Shown piece by piece: positions 52,198-61,947 of a stretch of DNA of 64,000 nucleotides (the first letter of the stretch is position 1; each line of letters begins with the position of its first letter). A program made the translations under genes and the position numbers. The stretch is from Halorubrum cibi. Lineage in GTDB: Archaea > Halobacteriota > Halobacteria > Halobacteriales > Haloferacaceae. Location: the NCBI RefSeq assembly GCF_900182635.1, contig NZ_FXTD01000003.1, positions 124,001 through 188,000 of the forward strand, in the 5' to 3' direction. Under the pieces are notes generated by a model, which had not been told where the DNA came from, searched no databases, and saw nothing but the letters and a program-made list of their open reading frames with translations.

Positions 52198-52374
52198 CTA
52201 CCGACCCCACTCCTCGCGGCACGCCTCCCCGCAGAAGTGCCGTCGTTCGACCGATCCGTCCGCCACCCACGTCACCGTCCGTCTCTCGACGCCGAGGGCC
52301 GGCTCCTCACAGGACGCACATCGCGGCGCGGACGCCTCGCCCTCCTCGCCGAGGTCGGATGTCGGATCCACCAT
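52198..52374 (-). CDS. 58-residue zinc-finger-like protein
   Basis: It has two Cys pairs, CASC near residue 19 and CGEAC near residue 48, spaced to bind one zinc, with TVTWVADGSVERRHF between them. The first half is acidic. It starts at 52374 (MVDPTSDLGEEG), and the stop is 39 bases upstream of the SBDS start on the same strand, so it may be co-transcribed with SBDS. The function is unknown. Confidence 0.7.
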   Translation of the reverse strand: MVDPTSDLGEEGEASAPRCASCEEPALGVERRTVTWVADGSVERRHFCGEACREEWGR

Positions 52375-52489
52375 ACCCGCCCGTGGACTCGCGGCCACTT
52401 GAACCCGCGAAGCGCGGCAGTTCTGGCCGGGCGACGTCCGTCCTCCAGTCCGCCGATCTGCTGGTTCATCGCCCGAACTCCTCGCCCGG

Positions 52490-53905
52490 TCACTCGACGC
52501 GCGCGGTCGGGTGAGCGACGTCGAGCTCGACGTTCGCGTCAGGATCAGTGATCGCCCACTCGCGGCCGTCCGGCCAGCGCACGACGACCCGTTCCGGCTC
52601 CCCGTCCCCCAGCCCGAAGTGGGCGACCGGCTCGGTCTGACAGAGGTACCCGCCGCCGGCGTCGATCACCCGACGTTGGATCCCACCGCCCGCGTCGCGG
52701 AGTTTCACGGTCGCCCCCCGAGCAGGCGCCCCCTGGGGCGTCGTCGGGCGGATCCGAAGCCAGTCGTTCTCGGCCGCCTCGGGCGCGGCGTACACCGAGA
52801 TCGGCTGGGCGGCCACTTCGCCGTGAACCACGACGAGTTCCAGGGTTCCGTCGCCGTCGACGTCCGCGGCGACCGCGCCCGTTCCGAACCCCCTCGACTC
52901 GGCCGCCGCTCCGATCGCCGTGGAGGCCCACCGCAGTTCGGCGGAGTCGTCGTCCTCGTCCCCCGCGGGATCGGTCCGTTCGAACAGACGGTTCGCCTCG
53001 CCGAACCCGTTACAGAACAGCTCCTGTCGCCCGTCGTTGTCGAAGTCGGCGGCGACCACGGAGCGAACGCCCTCGGCCGCGCGAAGCGCCGACGGGGCGA
53101 CGTCGCGGTACCGGCCCGAGGAGTCCGGCCTGAGGAGCCGGCTGCGTCCCTCCCAGTTGCCGACCGCGAGGGCGAACGACCCGTTCTCGTCGACCAGCGC
53201 GACCCCCCGGGCGTCGCCCGCGGGGTCGGCGAGGTCGGGCCCGCCGTCGACCTCCTCGTAGTGACCGCCGTCGTTGCGAAACAGCCGGTTCGCCCCGGTC
53301 TCGACGCCGACGAACAGGTCGGTCCCCTCCGAACACAGAGGACCGGGGAGCAGCGACCGGCAGCCATCCTCGACCGCCAGCCCGACCGCGCCGGCCATGT
53401 CCGAAGCCTCGCCGTCGTCGCCGAGTTCGTAGAACGCCAACGGCGCGCCGTAGCTCGCGACGGCGACCCCGTACCGCCCGGTACCGAGGCGGTCAAGCGC
53501 GGCGACCGAGCGGCCGGCCCTGAAGTTGAGCCGGTCGGCGTTGACGCGCAGGGCGAAGGTGTCCGTCCATCGGTACGTGTCCGCCTCCAGTCGGTCCAAG
53601 AGGAGATCTGAGTCGCCGGCGACCCCGACGCTGTTGGCGCAGTTGTGGACGTAGATCTCCTCACAGCCGTCCGCGTCGACGTCGGCCGCACAGACTCCCA
53701 TCGCGTGTCTGTCGCCATCGGCGACGATCCCACAGGCGGTGTCGACGAACGTCCCGGAGTCGCCCTTCTCTCGGGCGTACAACCGGTTCGGTTCGCCGTA
53801 CCCGGCGACGAAGACCAGCGGACCGTCCCGTCCGGGCGTCACGGCGACGCCGTACCCGCGGACCGGGTCGGCGTCGGCGAGCAGATCGGAACGGTCCGCG
53901 AACAT
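52490..53905 (-). CDS. CRTAC1-type FG-GAP/VCBS repeat protein with UnbV/ASPIC end
   Basis: A 471-residue beta-propeller-like protein. Repeated Ca-binding blades such as CAADVDADGCEEIYVHN, VAADFDNDGRQELFCNGFGEANRLF and VAADVDGDGTLELVVVHGE are visible. The C-terminal segment GATVKLRDAGGGIQRRVIDAGGGYLCQTEPVAHFGLGD... VVVRWPDGREW matches the UnbV/ASPIC domain. Most relatives are exported, but no signal peptide is visible here, so it may be cytoplasmic or use an unusual route. Confidence 0.87.
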   Translation of the reverse strand: MFADRSDLLADADPVRGYGVAVTPGRDGPLVFVAGYGEPNRLYAREKGDSGTFVDTACGIVADGDRHAMGVCAADVDADGCEEIYVHNCANSVGVAGDSDLLLDRLEADTYRWTDTFALRVNADRLNFRAGRSVAALDRLGTGRYGVAVASYGAPLAFYELGDDGEASDMAGAVGLAVEDGCRSLLPGPLCSEGTDLFVGVETGANRLFRNDGGHYEEVDGGPDLADPAGDARGVALVDENGSFALAVGNWEGRSRLLRPDSSGRYRDVAPSALRAAEGVRSVVAADFDNDGRQELFCNGFGEANRLFERTDPAGDEDDDSAELRWASTAIGAAAESRGFGTGAVAADVDGDGTLELVVVHGEVAAQPISVYAAPEAAENDWLRIRPTTPQGAPARGATVKLRDAGGGIQRRVIDAGGGYLCQTEPVAHFGLGDGEPERVVVRWPDGREWAITDPDANVELDVAHPTARVE

Positions 53906-54391
53906 GGCCGCCCGTCACCGCCCAGGGGTAATGAACGCACGGGTTGGATCCCTCACCCGCGGACCGCAGATCCCGCCTGACGTGCCGGGTAGCCGCCGTG
54001 AGTCGGTCGGGATCGGACCACTTCCCGACGGAATTCCCCTCTGGAATTCACCCGCGACATCGGTGTCGCCGACGCGTGACAGGGGTCCCGCGTCGGTTGG
54101 TCGGGATTACTCTCCGTGTCAGCGTTCCGGAATCCCGGTGATCCTCCGGGACGATTCGGGCGATGCTGTCGGGATTCGCTACTAAGCCGCCCTTATCGGT
54201 CACGACAGAGGCCCGTCGATTATCGGAGAACACCGGTCGAGAGTAAGTCGAGCGAAATCGAACCACGGCGACGCATAACAAAGCTAGGCCGGGTCGTGAT
54301 GTGCGCTGTGGTTCACACGAGGGTTGTAGACGAGCGAGCGGAGGACAGTTCGACGAACGAAACGCGACGGTTGAGCTGAGTTACAACGCAC
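53906..54391 (+). other. 486-base intergenic region before the Asp-rich secreted protein
   Basis: No gene is supported on either strand. The first 250 bases are mixed and carry GGAATTCCCCTCTGGAATTC (a direct GGAATTC pair at 54028-54048). From 54180 the sequence becomes AT-richer, with CTTATCG near 54190 and CGCATAACAAAG near 54271 as possible promoter elements for the secreted protein downstream. Confidence 0.5.
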
Positions 54392-56023
54392 ATGGAAGAT
54401 TCAACGAAGAAACTTATGGCGATCGTACTGGCGACGGTGATGATGAGCTCCGTCGCGGGGATGGTCGGAGCACAAGAACTACGGCCACAGGTCGAGGCTC
54501 CGGCAGGCAACGACGCCACGGTGGCGTTCTCCGACCAGACGACGGACGGCACGTCGGTGACAGTCGATTCGGTGAACACGCCCGACGGCGGGTTCGTGGT
54601 GATCCACGACGACAGCCTGCTTGACGGGGAGGTCACCGGGAGCGTGATCGGCGTCTCGGAGTACCTCGAGCCCGGGGAAAACGAGAACGTCACCGTCACG
54701 CTGTTCGATGACGTTCCGGGAGCGACGTTCGACCGAACGGAGCTCACCGAGAACGAGACGCTGATCGCGATGCCGCATCGCGACACGAACGCGAACGAGA
54801 CCTACGACTTCGTCGCGACCGACGGGTCGGATGACGGTCCGTACGTCGCCAACGGGTCGGCGGTCACCGACGCGGCGAACGTCACCGTGGAGGCCTCGGA
54901 GACCACCGGTGAATCGTTCGTCGTCGACAATCTGACCGCGCCCGCGGTCGTCGAACGGGGCGACGCCCTGGACGTCACTGCGACCGTCGAGAACCCCAAC
55001 GACGAAGCGGACACACAGACCGTGGAGTACCGGTTCGACGGCAACGTGTCGGCCCGCGAAGAGGTCAGCCTCGATGCCGGCGAATCGACTGACTTCACGA
55101 CCACGGTCGACACGTCGGAGATCGCTTCCGACGCGTACATCCACGGCGTGTACACGCGCGAGGACGGCCAGCCGGCCCAAGTCCTGATCGTCGACGAGAT
55201 CGTCTCCTTCGGAGTCACGGACCTCACCGCGCCCGAATCCGTGACCGCGGGCGACACCGTCAGCGTGAATGCCACGGTCTCGAACCCCAACGAGTTCGCC
55301 CACGAACAGCCGGTCCAGTTCCGGTTCGACGGCGACCTCGTGGAGACTCGAAGCGTCGAACTCGAAGCGTCGAACTCGACGACCGTCCAGTTCGAGATAC
55401 CCACCGACGGGACTCCAGCAGGCATGTACATCCACAGCGTCTTCTCGAACGACTTCGGGCAAGACGCGATCATCACGATCGAAGCCCCCGACGACGACGA
55501 CGATGCTGACGACGGCGACGCTGACGATGGAGATGTCGATGACGGCGATGCTGGCGACGACGCCGATGACGGCGACGCCGATGACGGCGACGCTGATGAC
55601 GGCGACGCTGATGACGGCGATGCTGGCGACGACGATGCTGACGATGGCGAGAGTGACGACGGCAACGCTGACGATGGAGACGCCGATGACGACGATGCTG
55701 GCGACGACGATGCTGGCGACGACGATGCTGGCGATGGTGACGATTCCGGTGAAGACGGAAGTGCCGACGACGGTGATGCCGATGACGGCGACATCGATGA
55801 CGGCGATGATTCCAGTGAAGATGCTGATGATGGCGGGAGCAGCGACGGTGACGCTGACGACGGCGATTCCGGTGAAGACGGAAGTGCCGACGACGGCGAC
55901 GCTGACGACGGCGACGATTCCGGTGAAGACGGAAGTGCCGACGACGGCGATGCTGGCGACGGCGACGATTCCGGTGAAGACGATGGCGACGAGGAGCAGC
56001 CGGAAACTCCTGAGGACGGGTAG
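54392..56023 (+). CDS. Secreted protein with DUF7282-like and CARDB-like domains and a long Asp/Gly tail
   Basis: A 543-residue exported protein. Residues 1-28 form a Sec signal ending VGA before Gln-Glu. A DUF7282-like domain follows (about 45-135: VTVDSVNTPDGGFVVIHDDSLLDGEVTG... ENVTVTLFDDVPG). Two CARDB-like Ig domains come next (about 175-265 and 268-365: NLTAPAVVERGDALDVTATVENPND; DLTAPESVTAGDTVSVNATVSNPNE). From about residue 367 to the end is a tail of Asp, Gly, Ala, Ser and Glu repeats. No PGF-CTERM or membrane anchor is visible after the tail, so it may be released or held by charge. Its role is unknown. Confidence 0.85.
   Translation: MEDSTKKLMAIVLATVMMSSVAGMVGAQELRPQVEAPAGNDATVAFSDQTTDGTSVTVDSVNTPDGGFVVIHDDSLLDGEVTGSVIGVSEYLEPGENENVTVTLFDDVPGATFDRTELTENETLIAMPHRDTNANETYDFVATDGSDDGPYVANGSAVTDAANVTVEASETTGESFVVDNLTAPAVVERGDALDVTATVENPNDEADTQTVEYRFDGNVSAREEVSLDAGESTDFTTTVDTSEIASDAYIHGVYTREDGQPAQVLIVDEIVSFGVTDLTAPESVTAGDTVSVNATVSNPNEFAHEQPVQFRFDGDLVETRSVELEASNSTTVQFEIPTDGTPAGMYIHSVFSNDFGQDAIITIEAPDDDDDADDGDADDGDVDDGDAGDDADDGDADDGDADDGDADDGDAGDDDADDGESDDGNADDGDADDDDAGDDDAGDDDAGDGDDSGEDGSADDGDADDGDIDDGDDSSEDADDGGSSDGDADDGDSGEDGSADDGDADDGDDSGEDGSADDGDAGDGDDSGEDDGDEEQPETPEDG
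55490..56020 (+). repeat. Asp/Gly-coding low-complexity repeat tract
   Basis: About 530 bases made of short GAC, GAT, GGC and GCT units, mostly 6-, 12- and 18-base periods such as GATGACGGCGACGC. It encodes the acidic tail. A longer unit encoding DSGEDGSADDGDADDGD recurs near 55740-55800, 55865-55920 and 55920-55960. Such tracts change length easily by replication slippage. Confidence 0.88.
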
Positions 56024-56171
56024 CTAACCCGGTTTCCTCAGTTTCGTACCTTCTGCCGAGTCCACGGGTTCGGTCATCAAGCACTGAGCGGACCGTCATC
56101 GTCACGGGAACGGCTTTCGAAGGTAGAGCGGCGGGTCACACGGTGACGGATCGTTCGCTTCCGTCGTGCCG

Positions 56172-57101
56172 TCACCCGCCCGCGGTCGACAGGTTTCTTC
56201 TGATGTACCGGCTGATGGCACGGAGACGGTCCGGATCGAACGTCCAGACGCCATGCCAGATCCGCGGCTTCGTCTCCACCGCCAGCAGACCGACCCCGCC
56301 GTTGACCCCCCGGGCGAGGTCGGTCTCCGCGTCCACGGAGGCCGGCCCGCCCGGCGGTTCGAACACGACGAACCAGCTGTCGGTGAAGTCGCTCGAGCGC
56401 CCGCCGTGGATGGTCGCCTCGAGACCCGTCGGCGGGTCGTCGGGCACGCCGTAGAGGTGGGCATCCACCCCGCCGTCGGCGACGCGTTCGTACACGCGCC
56501 GGGTTCCGAGCTCGTCTTCCAGCCGTGAGAGCCGCTGGAACGACGACCGGAGCGTCCCGCCGCCGGCCGTCAGCGCGGCACGCTCGATGAACCGCGAGAT
56601 GGTGATCAAAAGCAGTTTCTGTCGGTTCGACTCGGGATACCCGCGCAGGGTGAACACCGTGTCGTCGAGTCCGGTTATCACCGACGGCAACTCGAGGTCC
56701 TCCGGCGAGCGTGCGTTGGTGATGTACAGATCCGAGTTCACGAACAGGATCGCGTCGCTGAGCGCCTCGAGCGTCGAGCCCGCGATCACTTCGTTGTCGT
56801 CGACGAGTAGGACGAGGTTTTCTGCGTCCGCGACGCGATCGCCCTCGAACGGTACTCCGTCGTGGTCACGAAGGGTATCGACGTCGAGGACGCCGTCGGC
56901 GACGTCGACGAACCCGCTCGCGCCGGCTCCGCTCCATTCAGCGATCCCCCTCTCGCCGACTCTCCGCTCGGTCACGCGGACGGCGTCGTCGCCGAACGTC
57001 TCGACGAGCATGTCCCGAACCGGGTCCGGATCGCTCCGATTGACGACGACGATCGACCGCTCCGCGCTCTCGAACCGATCGACGAGCTGTTCCAGCGTCA
57101 C
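56172..57101 (-). CDS. DICT sensory domain protein
   Basis: A 309-residue soluble protein. The segment LRSSFQRLSRLEDELGTRRVYERVADGGVDAHLYG and the C-terminal DFTDSWFVVFEPPGG... LLAVETKPRIWHGVWTFDPDRLRAISRYIRRNL match the DICT domain, a sensory module found in signalling proteins. The N-terminal 150 residues (VVVNRSDPDPVRDMLVETFG) look like a second, Rossmann-like domain. No output kinase domain is present. An AACGTTTATTTTCGG run upstream (about 57124-57138) probably holds its promoter and ends the glp transcript. Confidence 0.8.
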   Translation of the reverse strand: MTLEQLVDRFESAERSIVVVNRSDPDPVRDMLVETFGDDAVRVTERRVGERGIAEWSGAGASGFVDVADGVLDVDTLRDHDGVPFEGDRVADAENLVLLVDDNEVIAGSTLEALSDAILFVNSDLYITNARSPEDLELPSVITGLDDTVFTLRGYPESNRQKLLLITISRFIERAALTAGGGTLRSSFQRLSRLEDELGTRRVYERVADGGVDAHLYGVPDDPPTGLEATIHGGRSSDFTDSWFVVFEPPGGPASVDAETDLARGVNGGVGLLAVETKPRIWHGVWTFDPDRLRAISRYIRRNLSTAGG

Positions 57102-57180
57102 GATACCCGAACCAGCCGGCTACCGAAAATAAACGTTCGTCTTCCGTTATCGCGTCTGAAAACGAGTGACGACGACCGGC

Positions 57181-58773
57181 CTACGCCACGACCGTCTCCT
57201 CGAGCAGCTGGAGCGGGTGTTCGATCTCGTAGCCGGTGCCGTGTTCCATCTGCATCGCGCAGGTCGGACACTCCGTCATCCCCACCTTGCCCTCGGCCTC
57301 TTCCATGTGGTCGAACATCTCCTCGCCGATCTGCATCGACTTCTCGTACTTCTCGCTCTTCCAGCCGTAGGTGCCCGAGATCCCCGAACAGGAGTCGCCT
57401 ACGTCCTCCATCTCGACGCCGTCGACGTCGCGGAACGTCTCGACGGCCTGCCGGGCGAGCCCCTGGTTGCGGGCGTGACACGGCGCGTGGTACGCGAACG
57501 ACTGCTCGTCGCCGGGGCCGTCGCTCTCGGCGAGCGCGCCGTCCAGGTCCTCGTGGATCCGGAGGTACTCGAGCGCCTCGAAGGTGTGATTCGAGACGTC
57601 CTCGATGCCGTGGATGTCGAACAGCTCGGGGTACTCCTGGCGCAGCGACATCGAACAGGAGGTACACGACGCGATCACGTCCGCGCCGTCGCCGATCGCC
57701 TCGATCAGGTTCTCGACGTTGGTCTCGGCGTGCCGGCGGGCGTCCTTCAACATCCCGTTGGCGAACATCGGCGTCCCCGAGCACTTCTGGGGCGGCACCA
57801 ACACCTCGTAGCCGAAGTGTTCGTACACCCGCACCATCGCCTTGCCGACCTCCGGCGTGTTGTAGTTGGAGTAACAGCCGTGGAAGTACGCCACGCGCTT
57901 GTCGGGGTTCTCGACCTGCGCGCCGCCGCGGTCGCGCCACCACTCGCGGAACGTCGTCGTCGCGAACTCGGGGAACTCTCGCTCCTTCGGGATCCCGAGC
58001 ACCTTGTCCATCGCCCAGCGCGCCGGCCCGAAGTTCATCGCGAACGAGGAGAGCCGCGGGACCACGCTGGCCAGCCGCGCGGAGGTCCGGTAGTTCGCGA
58101 GGATGCGATTGCGGACGTACTCCAGCGAGAGCTTCTCCATCTGCTCTTCGACGAACTGGCCGCGCGCCTCGTTGTGCATCTGCGAGAGTGGCACGGAGGA
58201 GGGGCAGGCGTCGTCACACCGCATACAGTTCGAACAGGAGGTGATCGACTCGTCGATGTCGTGGTCGTCCTTCCGCTTGAGCCGCCACTGCTCGGGCCCC
58301 TGGAACTTCGGGCCGGGGAACTCGTCGTCGACCTCCGCGACCGGACACGACGTATCACACGACGTACATTTATAACAGGAGTCGGCCCCGTCACGCAGGT
58401 CGAGGTCGCCCTCGGGGAACACGTCGATCGGGTCGTAGGCGTCGGGGTCGAGCTCGGTCGAGTCGCTGCCGCCGGTCGCGCTCTCGACGCCCCCGTCGGT
58501 CGCCGTTCGGGGGGCGTCCGCGGGTCCTCCCCGCTCCTCCGACTCCTCGTCGGGGACGAATATCGCCGGACGCTCGTCGCGACCGATCTCGGGGACGTTC
58601 GGCTGGGGCGTCCCGTCCGCGCTCCCACAGCCGCAGCGGTCGCCGTCGGCCGACCCCCGCGGTTCGTCGTCGGTCCGCCCCCGTGGTTCGTCGTCGCTCG
58701 TCCCGTCGATGCCGTGTGATTCGTCGGTACCACTCGTCTCGTCCCCGTCGTCGCTCCCTGTGTGTCGTGTCAT
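57181..58773 (-). CDS. glpC: Anaerobic glycerol-3-phosphate dehydrogenase, subunit C (Fe-S)
   Basis: A 530-residue membrane-linked Fe-S subunit that passes electrons from GlpAB to the quinone pool. Two 4Fe-4S sets are seen: C133/C136/C139/C143 (CYKCTSCDTSC) and C180/C183/C186/C190 (CSNCMRCDDAC). Two CCG-type repeats follow (YFHGCYSNYNTPEVG... KCSGTPMFANG; YHAPCHARNQGLA... SCSGISGTYGW). Residues 1-110 form a low-complexity Asp/Gly/Arg extension with a CGCG, absent from the bacterial protein. The start at 58773 overlaps the glpB stop (ATGA). Confidence 0.93.
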   Translation of the reverse strand: MTRHTGSDDGDETSGTDESHGIDGTSDDEPRGRTDDEPRGSADGDRCGCGSADGTPQPNVPEIGRDERPAIFVPDEESEERGGPADAPRTATDGGVESATGGSDSTELDPDAYDPIDVFPEGDLDLRDGADSCYKCTSCDTSCPVAEVDDEFPGPKFQGPEQWRLKRKDDHDIDESITSCSNCMRCDDACPSSVPLSQMHNEARGQFVEEQMEKLSLEYVRNRILANYRTSARLASVVPRLSSFAMNFGPARWAMDKVLGIPKEREFPEFATTTFREWWRDRGGAQVENPDKRVAYFHGCYSNYNTPEVGKAMVRVYEHFGYEVLVPPQKCSGTPMFANGMLKDARRHAETNVENLIEAIGDGADVIASCTSCSMSLRQEYPELFDIHGIEDVSNHTFEALEYLRIHEDLDGALAESDGPGDEQSFAYHAPCHARNQGLARQAVETFRDVDGVEMEDVGDSCSGISGTYGWKSEKYEKSMQIGEEMFDHMEEAEGKVGMTECPTCAMQMEHGTGYEIEHPLQLLEETVVA

Positions 58774-60152
58774 TGCTGAACCTCCCGTGCCGCCTCCCGG
58801 CCCGCCACGAGGCCGGTCGCGAGCGAGACGCCGCTCGCGGACTTCTCCCGCGCCACGTCCGCGCCGCCGACGACCGCGCCGGCGACCCGGATGTTCCCGT
58901 ACGCCACCTCCCCCGTCTCGTCGAGCGGACGCAGCCGCTCGTCCGGTCGCACCCCGAACCGCGCGTACGGCTGCTCGCCGAACGCGTCGTCGACGAACCA
59001 CTCGTAGCGGTCCGCCGGCTGCGGGACGTGTAAGTCGAGGACGGGCTCGCGGACGCCGTCGCGATCCGAGTCGAGCCCCTTCCCGACCAGCCCGCCCGTC
59101 GCGAGCACGACCGCCTCCGCGCCGTAGGGCACCTCGCTGCCCTTCCGGTCCATCACGAGGTGGTCGATCCGGTCGCCCGCGTCGGTGACGGCGTACCCCA
59201 CCGCGGGCGTCCCCGTCTCGAACCTGACCCCCGCGTCGTCGAGCGCGTCGTACAGCAGGTCCTCGAGCCGGAGCCCCGGCAGGCTCGGCGGCCCCATCGG
59301 GATCTCGAAGACGTCCGCGCCGAGCCGGTCTCCGAGGTCCGCGCGGACTTCGGCCGGGTGGTCGTCTCCGAGGAACGCCGGGAAGCCGACCCGTTCGACG
59401 CGGTCGACGCCGCCCTCCTCGTCGACGACGTCGTGGAGGTGCGGTCCCACCGCCTTCGCCAGCGCCTCGCGAGCGGGCGTGCCGTCGATCGGCTCGTCGC
59501 GGTCGAGCGCCTTCGCGAGTCGCGTGATCTTCGCGTCCGCGCGGAACGCCTCCGCGAACTCGACCTCCGCGCCGGCGACGTCGAAGGGGACGTCCGCCGC
59601 CGCGAGCCGGTCGGCGAACGCCCGCGCGTCGTACTCCGTGAGCGACCGGAACCCCACGATCAGCGTCGGGCGGTCGTCGCTCGCCAGCCCCGCCGCCGCC
59701 GACGCGGGGTAGCGGGCGGTCGGCTTCACGCTGCCCCCGAACGTCGGGACGAGGGCGTTCCGGTCGGTGTGACCGCCGAGGTACGCGTCGCCGACGAGGT
59801 CGTCGAACAGTTCGAGCCCCTCCCGCAGCGCGTCCGCGCCGACGAGCCGGTACGGGTGGTCCTCAGGGAGCCGGTCGATCGCCTCGAAGGGGTCGGTCAG
59901 CGGTCCCTCCGGGTCGGGCCACTCGTCGGGGTCGAGATTCCGGCCCGCGGTCGGCGGCCCCTCGCGTAAGGGCTTCGCCGGCTCGGTCGCGGGGAGGTAA
60001 CCGAGCGCGTCGATCAGCCCGGAGGCCTGCCGCAGCGTGCTCGCCTTGTGCGAGACGAGCCGGGTGTCGGCGCCCTCGCGGGCGGCCGCGATCGCAGCCG
60101 TGATCCCGGCCATCCCGCCGCCGACGACGAGGACCTCGCTATCGATCGCCAT
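58770..60152 (-). CDS. glpB: Anaerobic glycerol-3-phosphate dehydrogenase, subunit B
   Basis: A 460-residue flavoprotein subunit. The FAD-binding motif [28 protein letters not shown] lies at the N-terminus. The body [13 protein letters not shown]... [23 protein letters not shown] and C-terminal [37 protein letters not shown] match GlpB. It acts with GlpA and GlpC in glycerol-3-phosphate oxidation. It overlaps glpA by 14 bases. Confidence 0.92.
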   Translation of the reverse strand: MAIDSEVLVVGGGMAGITAAIAAAREGADTRLVSHKASTLRQASGLIDALGYLPATEPAKPLREGPPTAGRNLDPDEWPDPEGPLTDPFEAIDRLPEDHPYRLVGADALREGLELFDDLVGDAYLGGHTDRNALVPTFGGSVKPTARYPASAAAGLASDDRPTLIVGFRSLTEYDARAFADRLAAADVPFDVAGAEVEFAEAFRADAKITRLAKALDRDEPIDGTPAREALAKAVGPHLHDVVDEEGGVDRVERVGFPAFLGDDHPAEVRADLGDRLGADVFEIPMGPPSLPGLRLEDLLYDALDDAGVRFETGTPAVGYAVTDAGDRIDHLVMDRKGSEVPYGAEAVVLATGGLVGKGLDSDRDGVREPVLDLHVPQPADRYEWFVDDAFGEQPYARFGVRPDERLRPLDETGEVAYGNIRVAGAVVGGADVAREKSASGVSLATGLVAGREAAREVQQ

Positions 60153-61947
60153 GCGTGCCCCCGTCGGTCGCGTCGGGGCTCCCGGTCGCGTCGAGCCCGC
60201 CGTCGGTCGCCGTGACGCCCGCGGCTGAGCCGTCCGACCCGGAGTCGTCGGCGCCGGCGGACCCGTCGGTCCCCGGCTCCGCCCCCGCGTCGAACGCGCC
60301 GAAGTCGACGTCGGCGTCGGTCGTCGCCGGGTCGCCGTCGCGGTTCATCGTGGTGGCGTGGAGGAGGTGGTTCAACATCGCCTGCGAGAGCTGGCGGCCC
60401 CACAGCGCGTGTCGCTGGCCCTTCCAGCGCTCCTGATACAGCTCGTCCTCGGCGTCGCGCGCGACGGGCTCGGGGTACTCCCGTGCCAGTTCCGAGGCGA
60501 TGCGGTGGGTACAGAAGCCGCCCTGACAGTTCCCCATCGAGGCGCGAGTGCGCAGCCGGACCGCGTTCAGGTCGGAGCCGGCCTGTTCGATCCCGTCTCG
60601 AACCTCCGCGCGGGTGACGCCCTCGCACTCGCAGACGACGGGGTTGGGGTCCGTCCCCCCCAACACGTCGTCGGTCCGCGAGCCGAGCCGCTGGGCGGAG
60701 CGGCGGCCGATCGGCGACCGGATCCCGAACTCCTCCATGTAGTCGCGGAGGACGCTGAAGTCCTCGGATCCGGGCAGCGGCGCGTCGGCGGTGTCGCAGT
60801 CGGCGTCGTACTCGAGCTTCTCACAGACGTGGTCGGTGATCGACTCGGCCATCATCCGGTAGGTGGTGAGCTTCCCGCCGACGATGCTCGTCATGCCGGG
60901 AAGGTCGTCGCGCTCGGCGTGGTCTAAGAGGAAGTAGTCGCGCGTGATGTCGGTGGGGTCGTCGGTGCCGGTTCCGGGCGGCTCGTAGAGGGGACGAACG
61001 CCCCAGAACGAGCGGAGCGTGCGGGCGTCCTTGAGCGCGGGAACCAGCTCCGAGAGCGTCTCGATCATCAGGTCGACCTCCCACTCCTCCTCGGGGTAAT
61101 CCTCGGGGTCGTCGACCTCCTCGTCGGTCGTCCCCAGGATACAGGCGGTCTCGTGGGGGACGACGATGTCGGCGTCGCCCTTGGGTCGACAGCGGTTGAT
61201 CACGGTGTCGACCTGTCGGGTGTTCATCACGGTCATCACGCCCTTCGACGGGCGGACCTCCACGTCGACGCCGGCCATCTCGCCGAGCTGCCCGGCCCAC
61301 GCGCCGGTCGCGTTGACGACGTAGCGCGCGCGGATCTCCTCGGTCGTCCCCGGCTCGCGGTGGACGCGCTTGCCCGGCCCGGTGTCGTGTTCGATCTCGA
61401 CGCCGACGACCTCGTCGTCCTCGACGAGCACGTCCGTCACCTCGGCGTGGGTCTCGACGCGCGCGCCGTGCTCGCGGGCGTCGGCGGCGTTGGCGACGCA
61501 GAGCCGGAACGGGTCGACCGCCCCGTCGGGGACGACGATGGCCTTCTCCACGTCGCGCGCGAGGTACGGCTCACGCCTGCGCGCCTCCTCGCCGTCGATC
61601 ACCTCGGCAGGGATGTCGCACGCGCGACACCCCTCCAGTTTCTCCCGAAAGTACTCCTCGGAGTCCTCGGGCCGCTTGACGAACATCCCGCCCGTCTCCT
61701 CGACGCAGTGGGCGGCGATGTCGCGGAGCACCCGGTTCTCCTCGATACACTCGCGCGCGCTCTTCTGGTCCGAGACGGCGTACCGGCCGCCGCTGTGGAG
61801 GAGCCCGTGCATGCGACCCGTGGTCCCGTGCGTGAGGTTCCCCTTCTCGACGAGGACCGCGTCGAGCCCCCGTCGCGCGAGGTCCCGTATCACGCCGCAG
61901 CCGGTCGACCCCCCACCGACGACGACGACGTCCACTTGATCGTCCAT
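60139..61947 (-). CDS. glpA: Anaerobic glycerol-3-phosphate dehydrogenase, subunit A
   Basis: A 602-residue FAD enzyme that oxidises glycerol-3-phosphate to dihydroxyacetone phosphate. The FAD motif [21 protein letters not shown] is at residues 7-27, and [19 protein letters not shown] follows. A BFD-like 2Fe-2S domain is present ([27 protein letters not shown]). The last 60 residues are an Asp/Gly/Ser/Ala-rich tail that runs into the glpB start. A TATA-like box (GATAAAGTAAAG on the minus strand) lies about 25 bases before the ATG, suggesting a leaderless transcript. Confidence 0.95.
   Translation of the reverse strand: MDDQVDVVVVGGGSTGCGVIRDLARRGLDAVLVEKGNLTHGTTGRMHGLLHSGGRYAVSDQKSARECIEENRVLRDIAAHCVEETGGMFVKRPEDSEEYFREKLEGCRACDIPAEVIDGEEARRREPYLARDVEKAIVVPDGAVDPFRLCVANAADAREHGARVETHAEVTDVLVEDDEVVGVEIEHDTGPGKRVHREPGTTEEIRARYVVNATGAWAGQLGEMAGVDVEVRPSKGVMTVMNTRQVDTVINRCRPKGDADIVVPHETACILGTTDEEVDDPEDYPEEEWEVDLMIETLSELVPALKDARTLRSFWGVRPLYEPPGTGTDDPTDITRDYFLLDHAERDDLPGMTSIVGGKLTTYRMMAESITDHVCEKLEYDADCDTADAPLPGSEDFSVLRDYMEEFGIRSPIGRRSAQRLGSRTDDVLGGTDPNPVVCECEGVTRAEVRDGIEQAGSDLNAVRLRTRASMGNCQGGFCTHRIASELAREYPEPVARDAEDELYQERWKGQRHALWGRQLSQAMLNHLLHATTMNRDGDPATTDADVDFGAFDAGAEPGTDGSAGADDSGSDGSAAGVTATDGGLDATGSPDATDGGTHGDR

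Noticed and set aside
54102-54137. CGGGATT ... AATCCCG inverted repeat upstream of the secreted protein gene
   Set aside because: Seven bases with a 22-base loop in a GC-rich gap are too weak to call, and they sit far from the likely promoter.
55473-56105. A minus-strand Arg/His-rich frame across the acidic tail
   Set aside because: It is the reverse reading of the GAC/GGC repeat tract; the plus-strand frame has a signal peptide and folded domains.
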